From: JAFGED01 sp964551295
Lineage (GTDB): Bacteria; Chloroflexota; Anaerolineae; B4-G1
Assembly: GCA_964551295.1 (NCBI GenBank)
Contig: CAZKDJ010000083.1
Location: forward strand, 1-16,535
DNA: 16,535 nt
Reading direction: 5' to 3'
In this document: positions 5,592-11,893 of the stretch, one piece after another
Layout of the letters: every line of letters starts with the position of its first letter
Numbering within the stretch: the stretch's first letter is position 1
Made by a program: the position numbers and the translations under genes
The notes under the pieces: generated by a model
The model's input: the letters and a program-made list of their open reading frames with translations, nothing else
What the model was told of the DNA's origin: nothing
Databases searched by the model: none

Positions 5592-6743
5592 CTATTCAAG
5601 AGCCTCAACCATCCGCTGGCAGATGTAACGGGTTCGAATTCGACGATTTTCGGCATGGACCCAGTGAACAGTATAAGCTTTATAGAACCTGCGCTCCTCA
5701 CCAGTGAGGGGGTCGAAGTCTTCGATAGCTTCCTCGTCTACTTCTTCTCCATACACTTCCTCTGCGGGTTCCCCTGCTTCTATCCGTTGTCGTCTTTCCT
5801 CTTCTTCTTCTAGTTTTTTGAAAACCTCTTCTACCTTCTCCAAAGCAACTCGCAACTTGGGATAGTCTGACTGCTTGAAAGACCTTCGCTCGCATTCCAT
5901 ATCTGGCAATCCAAATTGCAAATGATAGACAGAACAAAACAGCGGATAAAGGAGCCTTGGTTCGCTAAACTTGGAGGCTGCGAGATCGGTTCCCATAATG
6001 CCGCCAATAGTGTCCATAGCCTCGCGGAATCTCTTCACTAGAGTCTCGCGATGCGCGAACTCATCGTCGTGGTCCTCGTAGAAATTGTCAATCAAACGCT
6101 TGCTTCTTTCCCGAATTCCTACCGACATTGCTATAAGCAATTCGGAGACAAACTCAGCCTCAGCCATTCGCAGAATATTCCGATCAGAGAATATCCCGTT
6201 AATTTGCCAGAAAGTCATAAACTCACTTGAAAGAGTGTAAACCGTTGTCTTGAACTCACCGAAGAACTTTGCATTCCTAAGTTCCTGAGCATTCAAAGTC
6301 ACGGAATAGGTGTTCAGGCGAGCAAAGATATCATACACTCCTTGATCTGGTATATCTTGAAGCAAGTCTACGGAAAACTCGTACATGAGGATTTCTCGCT
6401 GTGTTTCTTCTTCCAACTCACTGAAACGCTTACCGCCACACTCTTCATTATGAACTTTCAAAATCGGGAATCCGTCTTCCAAGAAACTCAAGACTGTACG
6501 AAGACGTTGCTGCCCATCAACGATCTCTCTAGTAACTCGTCTAGTCTTTGGATTAATGTCTTGTCTCATATAGATCTTCGGGATGGGTTTTCCGCGAATG
6601 ATAGTATCTATCAAATAGGAACGCGCCTTAGGACTCCACACACTTCTACGTTGGAACTTCGCTGCAAGCACCAGCTCTCTCTTCTTATGCCATTCTTCGA
6701 AGTCCCTAACACTATATGGTCGCGTACTGAATCTTTGCTGCAT
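5592..6743 (-). CDS. DUF262 (GmrSD N-terminal / ParB-like) protein without a recognisable HNH domain
   Basis: A 383-residue protein. Residues about 5-205 form a DUF262 domain: YSVRDFEEWHKKRELVLAAKFQRRSVWS, KARSYLIDTIIRGKPIPKIY, the hallmark IVDGQQRLRTV (74-84), and FARLNTYSVTLNAQELRNAKFFGEFK (about 140-165). In the GmrSD type IV restriction enzyme this domain has been linked to NTP hydrolysis and recognition of modified DNA. The usual C-terminal DUF1524 HNH nuclease is not visible. Instead there is a helical segment, a very acidic stretch (about 306-347) and a conserved-looking tail, RRFYKAYTVHWVHAENRRIR. The ATG at 6743 is preferred over a TTG 15 codons upstream because a GGGGG tract lies 5' of it. 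The HEPN gene follows after 8 nt and the methyltransferase precedes by 71 nt. Confidence 0.85.
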   Translation of the reverse strand: MQQRFSTRPYSVRDFEEWHKKRELVLAAKFQRRSVWSPKARSYLIDTIIRGKPIPKIYMRQDINPKTRRVTREIVDGQQRLRTVLSFLEDGFPILKVHNEECGGKRFSELEEETQREILMYEFSVDLLQDIPDQGVYDIFARLNTYSVTLNAQELRNAKFFGEFKTTVYTLSSEFMTFWQINGIFSDRNILRMAEAEFVSELLIAMSVGIRERSKRLIDNFYEDHDDEFAHRETLVKRFREAMDTIGGIMGTDLAASKFSEPRLLYPLFCSVYHLQFGLPDMECERRSFKQSDYPKLRVALEKVEEVFKKLEEEEERRQRIEAGEPAEEVYGEEVDEEAIEDFDPLTGEERRFYKAYTVHWVHAENRRIRTRYICQRMVEALE

Positions 6744-6814
6744 TTCTAACCCCCATTCTCCCCCGGTCGATCTGCGTATGCAAGACAAGCTTTCTGCCGA
6801 TAACTGCGCGAAAC

Positions 6815-7975
6815 TTAGCTTTTACACATCACTAGGATGCGTTCAAACTTGATTGCCCTAGCCTGTCGCCGAGATCGTCTTTTGTCAGGTATCCGGTCAT
6901 CGTAGATATTCTCTACCACAAAACCACCTTGTGTTACATCGGTTGCTAGGTCTGCCAAAAGTTCTGCGGTACGTCTAGTTTTCCCATTTCTCTCTACATC
7001 ACCTAGCACCAATACACAGCGCTTACCTGACTTCAATACACGGCACATCTCTTTCAAGCAAGCCGACATTTGGGGAATATAAACGTTCTTGCTGGCCGTC
7101 AGAGACTCATCGATTTCTTTCCAATCCTTGTGCCCCAAGAACCACAGTCGTAACCGGTTGTCACGAGCATAGTCAAGAGCTCCAAAGTAAGGCGGACTTG
7201 AGATGATGACATCTACAGTCTCGTCCTTGATAGGAAGTGCCATTGCGTTCTCGCACCACACCTGACATTCTCGTTCTTGCCAATTAACTGGCAACTTCGG
7301 ACGGCGGTAAGCACGCTTTACCTTGGCCAGCAATCGAGAACGCACATCACGATATTCGTACATCTCAGGGAATTGCTCAGGAGAAAACTTCTTCGTTCGT
7401 AAATAGGGAACAAGATGACTAGCAGGATATGACAAGAAACCTGGTCGCTGGTGGTGTAGAATTCCCAAAAGACAGGAGAGCAAGAAATACTCTTCTCCTT
7501 GGATAAGCAGGAGGAAAGCAGTCAGAATCTCGCGAAGCGTATCAGGATGAAAGAACTCTCTGACCCAATCAGAAGCACCGTTGAGATCGTTCGAAAGTGA
7601 CTCTTGCTCAATTCTCTCAAGATATGCTTTGGCTTTCTCAATAGCTGCCTCCTCACTGGGCGGCGCTTCTAGCTTTCCCCGTGTAAGGACGTAAGCGTAA
7701 GGATTGAGATCGTTAGCCCAGGCGGATCGCCTGGCTAACGCCGCCTCTAGGGGCACCACCCCAGAGCCACAGAAGGGATCTAGCACTATGCTTCCCGAAT
7801 CCGAATAAAGATCTATTAACACCTTTGCCATCCCAGACTTCATTTTACCGATGTAAGGAGACAGTTGCTGAATTGTACTTTCTCGACCATTGAACGAACC
7901 GTGCCATAAACTCGCATCCACAGTGGGTGCCTGAGGATTCTCGTATTGAGTCTGTACTGCGTTGGTAGCGGACAT
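6815..7975 (-). CDS. Site-specific DNA methyltransferase (amino-methylating, N4-cytosine or N6-adenine)
   Basis: A 386-residue SAM-dependent DNA methyltransferase. The SAM-binding motif I is VLDPFCGSG (64-72), followed by acidic ANDLNPYA (87-94). The catalytic motif IV is ISSPPYFGALDYARDNR (258-273), and a late segment (CRVLKSGKRCVLVLGD, 311-326) gives the following strands. SPPY-type motifs transfer to exocyclic amino groups of DNA bases. Motif I comes before motif IV, with about 190 residues between them, including HHQRPGFLSYPASHLVPYLR. That insert may carry target recognition. The ATG at 7975 follows GGAAGG by 6 nt; a GTG ten codons upstream is the alternative. It is the first gene of the cassette and is preceded by an extended -10 promoter. 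The target base and site cannot be read from sequence. Confidence 0.88.
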   Translation of the reverse strand: MSATNAVQTQYENPQAPTVDASLWHGSFNGRESTIQQLSPYIGKMKSGMAKVLIDLYSDSGSIVLDPFCGSGVVPLEAALARRSAWANDLNPYAYVLTRGKLEAPPSEEAAIEKAKAYLERIEQESLSNDLNGASDWVREFFHPDTLREILTAFLLLIQGEEYFLLSCLLGILHHQRPGFLSYPASHLVPYLRTKKFSPEQFPEMYEYRDVRSRLLAKVKRAYRRPKLPVNWQERECQVWCENAMALPIKDETVDVIISSPPYFGALDYARDNRLRLWFLGHKDWKEIDESLTASKNVYIPQMSACLKEMCRVLKSGKRCVLVLGDVERNGKTRRTAELLADLATDVTQGGFVVENIYDDRIPDKRRSRRQARAIKFERILVMCKS

Positions 7976-8024
7976 TCTACGCCTTCCAAGAACCACTGCA
8001 TTCACTTTCGCGATTATCCCTACA

Positions 8025-8033
8025 ATTATAGCA
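8025..8033 (-). promoter_or_regulatory. Extended -10 promoter of the methyltransferase-DUF262-HEPN cassette
   Basis: Read on the minus strand, TGCTATAAT is an exact extended -10 element (TGn plus TATAAT). No good -35 hexamer lies 16-18 nt upstream, as is common for extended -10 promoters. It is about 50 nt before the methyltransferase ATG, and the flanking sequence of about 140 bp towards the HK-B stop has no gene and nothing else recognisable. Confidence 0.6.
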
Positions 8034-8170
8034 CGATTCCCCTACGGCGCCACTTTTGCCAGCAAGAATTCGTATCGAAAGAAGACACCGCTGTGTGGTC
8101 CAAGTAGCCAAGATCTTAACTCCCCGTTTGCCGCCAAAAAGCCTCATACAAACAACTCGCCCGGAGCCGC

Positions 8171-10360
8171 TCACCCCACAACCTCCGCCAACGCCGCCGC
8201 CGTGTACGGCTTGAGCACCACGTCCTGCGCGCCAAGCTGGATCATCTGCATCGCGTCCTCCACCCGCAGGCTGGAGGCCACCACCAGCGTCTTGTCGCCC
8301 GCGCCCTCGGCGGCCAACTGCTCCAGCACCGCGCGGCTATCGGCGTGCGCCAGCACCGCGTCCATCAGGATCAGGTCGAACGGCTTCAGATCGACCCGCC
8401 CGTCGGCGGAGCGGACGACCTCGTTGCCCGCGTCCTTCAGCGCCGCCGTGGCAAAGCGGCTCCAGGCATCGTCGTCGTCGACGAGGAGCACCTTTCTTTT
8501 GGACGGCAACGCGGCCTCGAGGAGCGGGCCGTCGTAGACGGGCACCAGTACCTCGAACACCGCACCGCCCTCGGGCCGATTGGCCGCCGCGATCTGCCCC
8601 TCGAGCTGCTTCAGGATCCGCAGCGCGGCCGAAAGGCCCAGCCCGGCGTGCTGCGCTCCCTTGGTGGTGTAGAACGCGGCCCAAATCTTGTCTAGGTCCC
8701 CTTCGGGGATACCAGGGCCGGTATCAGCGATTTGGATAGCAACGAAATCGTCATCCGCAAGCGCCACCCCGACCGTAATGCGCCTTTCCTCTGCCTCTTC
8801 CACCGCCTCCAGCGCGTTCTGCAGCAGGTAGCCAAACGCCCGCCCCAACTGTGTGGTATCGGCGCGCACCAGCGGCAGGTCGGGGGCGACCTCGTAGGCG
8901 ATCACGTTCGCCGGGATATCGAGCCTCACGGCGGCGTCCTTCACCACGTCCTCCGCCATCGCCGGACGCGGCTGCTCCTCGCGTGCCGGGCCGATCAGGT
9001 GCTCCTGCACCGAGACGATCAGCCTCGCGCTTTCAGCGATCATCTCCAGGTCCTCATGCATCGACGCCAGCCGCCCGGGATCGGAGGAGGGCGGGAAGCG
9101 GTTCAAATCCTCGACCAGCCGTCCCACCCCCGCCGTGATCGGCAGCGCCTTGTTGCCAATCCAGTGGATGGCCTCCAGTGTGGCGGTGGCCAGCGCCTCG
9201 TAGGTCTTGGTGCGCACTAGCTCCGCGTGGGCCGCCTCCAGCTCTTTGAGCAACTGGGCGTTGCGGATCGCCACCGCCAGGTGATCGGCCATGGCCTGCA
9301 GGGAGGTGATGTCGTCGTCGTCGAAGGCGGCCTCCTCGGTCGACTGCACCGTCACAGCGCCGATCAGGCGAGCGTCTCCGCTCGTACCGCCCACGACTAG
9401 AGGCAACGCCATCTCGGAACGCGTGTCGGGCAGGTGCGGGTTCTTGAAATGCTCCGGCTGCTCGCCCACGTCCAGGGCGATGAGCGCGCCCTGCATGCCG
9501 GCAGCTGCGCCGATCATCGAGTGGCCCCCCACTTCCAGCTTGTGTCCCTCGGTCACCATCGCCGCGCCCGCCTCGCCGCGCCCGGCGCGCAGCACGGCCC
9601 AACGCCGGTCAGGGTCCTCCGGGTCGGGCTCGACCAGGAACACGCCGGCGTAGTAAAAGCCGTACGCGTCGCAGATCACGTCGACCATGGTGGGCAGCAA
9701 CTCGTCCAGGTCGAGGATGGAGACGACGTCACGCCCGACCCGTGCAGCCGCCCCCAGCAACCGGGTGCGCCGCTTGGCCTGCGCCAGCAGTTGCCGGTTC
9801 TGGTCGTACAGCCGTGCGTTGTGGATCGCAATCGCCAACTGGTCGGCCATGGCCTGCAGCGCGGTGATGTCGTCGTCGCTGAAGGCAGCCTCCTCGGTCG
9901 ATTGCACCGTCAGCGCGCCGATGATGCGCACGTCTCCCTCTGAATCTCCCACCATCAACGGCAGCGCCATCTCGGAGCGCGTGTCGGGCAGGTGCGGATT
10001 CTTAAAGTGGACGGGCTCCTCGCCCACGTCCAGGGCGATGATCGCGCTGCCCATCCCGGTCGCCGCGCCGATCATGGAGCGACCGTTCACCTCCAGTTCG
10101 TATCCCTCGGCCATCATCGCCTCACCCGCCTCGCCGCGCCCGGCGCGCAGCACGGCCCACCTGCGACCCACGTCCCCCGAATCGTCCGCGTCGATCAGGA
10201 ACACGCCGGCATAGTAGAAACCGAACTCGTCACAGATGACGTCCACCGTCTTTTCCAAAAGCTCGTCGGGATCCAATATCGAAGTGACGTTGTGGCCCAC
10301 CTTGGCCGCAGCATGCAGCAACGTGGCGCGCCTCCCGGCTAGAGAAACATCGCTTGGCAT
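8171..10360 (-). CDS. Soluble hybrid histidine kinase HK-B: GAF-GAF-kinase-REC
   Basis: A 729-residue signalling protein with no visible membrane segment. Two GAF domains (about 12-185 and 200-370) are near duplicates, each containing FGFYYAGVFL, RWAVLRAGRGEAG, HFKNPHLPDTRSEMALPL and TVQSTEEAAF. A dimerisation/H-box region follows with H399 in EAIHWIGNKALPI, an unusual H-box that keeps an N four residues after H. The HATPase core has the N-box YLLQNALEAVEEAE (N515), the G1 box IADTGPGIP (D546), FYTTKG and GLGLSAA (573-579). A C-terminal receiver (about 622-729) has acidic residues at 628-630, phosphoacceptor D667 and K717. AAAGGAG precedes the ATG, overlapping the end of the receiver gene 11 nt upstream, so the two are coupled. 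The GAF ligand is unknown. Confidence 0.9.
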   Translation of the reverse strand: MPSDVSLAGRRATLLHAAAKVGHNVTSILDPDELLEKTVDVICDEFGFYYAGVFLIDADDSGDVGRRWAVLRAGRGEAGEAMMAEGYELEVNGRSMIGAATGMGSAIIALDVGEEPVHFKNPHLPDTRSEMALPLMVGDSEGDVRIIGALTVQSTEEAAFSDDDITALQAMADQLAIAIHNARLYDQNRQLLAQAKRRTRLLGAAARVGRDVVSILDLDELLPTMVDVICDAYGFYYAGVFLVEPDPEDPDRRWAVLRAGRGEAGAAMVTEGHKLEVGGHSMIGAAAGMQGALIALDVGEQPEHFKNPHLPDTRSEMALPLVVGGTSGDARLIGAVTVQSTEEAAFDDDDITSLQAMADHLAVAIRNAQLLKELEAAHAELVRTKTYEALATATLEAIHWIGNKALPITAGVGRLVEDLNRFPPSSDPGRLASMHEDLEMIAESARLIVSVQEHLIGPAREEQPRPAMAEDVVKDAAVRLDIPANVIAYEVAPDLPLVRADTTQLGRAFGYLLQNALEAVEEAEERRITVGVALADDDFVAIQIADTGPGIPEGDLDKIWAAFYTTKGAQHAGLGLSAALRILKQLEGQIAAANRPEGGAVFEVLVPVYDGPLLEAALPSKRKVLLVDDDDAWSRFATAALKDAGNEVVRSADGRVDLKPFDLILMDAVLAHADSRAVLEQLAAEGAGDKTLVVASSLRVEDAMQMIQLGAQDVVLKPYTAAALAEVVG
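9251..10327. repeat. Tandem duplication of the GAF coding segment within HK-B
   Basis: The DNA for GAF1 (about 9806-10327) and GAF2 (about 9251-9763) is a diverged direct repeat about 550 bp apart, with long stretches identical or nearly so (for example the TGCACCGTCA region near 9345 and 9905, and the GTGTCGGGCAGGTGCGG stretch near 9425 and 9980). A third relative lies in HK-A at about 12768-13274. This reflects domain duplication and is a likely site for homologous recombination. Confidence 0.75.
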
Positions 10361-10371
10361 AATATACTCCT

Positions 10372-10773
10372 TTAACTCTCGATGATACGATTAACCAACT
10401 CGACCAAACTCGCCTCTCGCCCCTTGACGAAATAGGCCCGCGCCCCGCGCGCAACGGCCTCCTTGGCCCGGGCCACCTCGTCGAAGGCAGTGAGGATAAT
10501 CACGGGCAGATTGGCATCCGCCTCGATCAACCTGTTCAGCAGCGCCAGACCCGCGTTGGCGTCATCCCGATCATCGAAACCGGGCATGTGCAAATCCAGA
10601 ATCGCCAGGTCGAAAGGCTCGCCGGCGCTCTGAGCCGCCTCGAACGCGGCCAGGCCGGCGTTCACGTCCTCGGCAGTCTGCACGTCGAAACCCGCCCGCA
10701 GCAGCGTTTTCTCCAGGCTGCGCAGGACCAGCTCTTCATCGTCCACGAGTAGAATCTTGATCTCTTGTGTCAT
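10372..10773 (-). CDS. Stand-alone receiver domain (CheY-like response regulator)
   Basis: A 133-residue single REC domain with no output domain. The acidic pair D11-D12 is in LLVDDEE, the phosphoacceptor is D60 in LAILDLHMPGF, the switch threonine is T95 in VIILTAF and the conserved lysine is K117 in AYFVKG. After MPGF there is a short acidic insert (DDRDDAN) before the normal helix, longer than in typical receivers. GGAGGAG precedes the ATG. The stop codon TAA overlaps the ribosome binding site of the HK-B gene, so the two form a coupled pair. It is probably a phosphate shuttle or target for HK-B or HK-A; its partner is inferred from position. Confidence 0.92.
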   Translation of the reverse strand: MTQEIKILLVDDEELVLRSLEKTLLRAGFDVQTAEDVNAGLAAFEAAQSAGEPFDLAILDLHMPGFDDRDDANAGLALLNRLIEADANLPVIILTAFDEVARAKEAVARGARAYFVKGREASLVELVNRIIES

Positions 10774-10809
10774 AGCTCCTCCACATCATCCCGTCACACT
10801 ATGCAAACC

Positions 10810-10901
10810 GTAGGTCGGGTAGCAAACCCGACATCGGGCGGCGGATAACAAATCCGCCCTACTGCTGCGCAATCGTAGGACAAAATGCCATTTTGTCCTA
10901 C
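10810..10901. repeat. Cluster of three different palindromes
   Basis: Three inverted repeats lie side by side: GTCGGGT/ACCCGAC (10814-10820 and 10826-10832, with GTAG before it), GGCGGAT/ATCCGCC (10840-10846 and 10852-10858), and the perfect 12-bp GTAGGACAAAAT/ATTTTGTCCTAC (10875-10886 and 10890-10901, loop GCC). Two begin with GTAGG like the element at 2-28. The last one contains the stop codon (10898-10900) of the unknown minus-strand gene. None is followed by a T-run. They look like nested REP-like insertions and separate the receiver/HK-B pair from the genes upstream. Confidence 0.7.
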
Positions 10902-11893
10902 CTGCGGCTCTCCGGGAAGCGGTTGAAATCGACCACGTAGGCCCACCAGTTATTCAACCGGCCATCCGTGCGGCCGGGCGCGCGGGGCAGGCAGCGCAGC
11001 CACCACTTGTGATGGGCGCGGGTGTCGCCCTCGCCCCAGTCGTGGCAGTTCACCTGGCGACGCTGTCCGGTCAGATCGGGATAGTTCAACCAGTCGTCAC
11101 ACGTGCTCCACACGAGCCGCTCGTTGCCCCAATCGTAATCCGTCTCGCTGTTGGGGGCAAAGTGCACGTTGCCACAGGCCGCCCGGCCGGGCGCGACCTT
11201 GTCGTACAACGTGAACCGGTTCCAGGCGTGCGTCTCTTTGTGCTCCCACGAACCATAGACGTGCCGCAGGATGGATTCGGTGCGGTGCCCGAAATCCTCC
11301 AGCATCTCGCCCACGCCCCGCTCGTAGTTGAACCCCATGGTGATAAAGATGCGCGAGGTCGGCACGCCCGTGATCGGCGGCGCGTTGCAAAAGTAGGCCC
11401 CCCTCCCCGCCATCGTTGACTCCCAGACCCCGGAATAGGGAAAGGCCCACAGCCACACCTCGTCGATCTCGCCTCGCTCGACCCGCTCGGGGATTCCATA
11501 CTCGGCAAAGATGGCCCGGTAGTCGACGTGATCCGGCTCGTGGAACCCATCGCGCGCCCGCCAGGAGCGCAGGTACGCTTCCTCCGTGTAGCGGAACCCA
11601 TCCACCTTCACCGGGTAGGCGTCCACGTCCCGCCACTCCACGACCTCGTGGCGCACGTACCCACCGCTGCATTCCTCGAGATCAGCGACGTATCCATCCG
11701 TCAAGACGTGCGGGTCGTTCCACCCCAGCACCTCGTGCAGCCGTCGATCGCCCTCGGAACGGACAATGGGATCGAAATTGAGGATAAGCAGCTTGGGCGT
11801 CACAGAGCCCTCCGGCTCGGGCGTGGACCCAATCCAGACGCCAAACACACGCCAAAACGCATGGGCGATCCAGCCCCCCAGCGATTCAGACAT
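10898..11893 (-). CDS. Conserved-looking protein of unknown function, Trp-rich, within the signalling operon
   Basis: I do not recognise a functional family. The 331-residue protein has no clear signal peptide. A hydrophobic N-terminus (GGWIAHAFWRVFGVWIG, 6-22) may be an amphipathic helix. A strand-like start, KLLILNFDPIV, follows from about 34. Motifs that look conserved are VDGFRYTEEAYLRSW (97-111), EVWLWAFPYSGVWESTMAG (145-163), GFNYERGVGEMLEDFGHRTE (187-206), CGNVHFAPNS (240-249) and HKWWLRCLPR then LNNWWAYVVDF (295-304 and 313-323). Invariant-looking H, E, R and W residues suggest an enzyme or glycan-binding fold, but this is only a guess. Its ATG lies inside the last codons of the HK-A gene (8-bp overlap), so the two are translationally coupled. 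Its stop is embedded in a perfect palindrome. Confidence 0.8.
   Translation of the reverse strand: MSESLGGWIAHAFWRVFGVWIGSTPEPEGSVTPKLLILNFDPIVRSEGDRRLHEVLGWNDPHVLTDGYVADLEECSGGYVRHEVVEWRDVDAYPVKVDGFRYTEEAYLRSWRARDGFHEPDHVDYRAIFAEYGIPERVERGEIDEVWLWAFPYSGVWESTMAGRGAYFCNAPPITGVPTSRIFITMGFNYERGVGEMLEDFGHRTESILRHVYGSWEHKETHAWNRFTLYDKVAPGRAACGNVHFAPNSETDYDWGNERLVWSTCDDWLNYPDLTGQRRQVNCHDWGEGDTRAHHKWWLRCLPRAPGRTDGRLNNWWAYVVDFNRFPESRR

Noticed and set aside
6744..6788. TTG start at 6788 for the DUF262 protein
   Set aside because: The added 15 residues lack family similarity, and a G-rich tract precedes the ATG at 6743.
4909..7975. Cassette as a standard GmrSD type IV restriction enzyme
   Set aside because: GmrSD needs a DUF1524 HNH part, which was not seen, and type IV systems usually have no cognate methyltransferase.
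8732..9943. Long plus-strand open frames opposite HK-B (8732-9220, 9434-9943)
   Set aside because: They are antisense to GC-rich kinase domains with matching codon periodicity, show no known domains and have no ribosome binding site.
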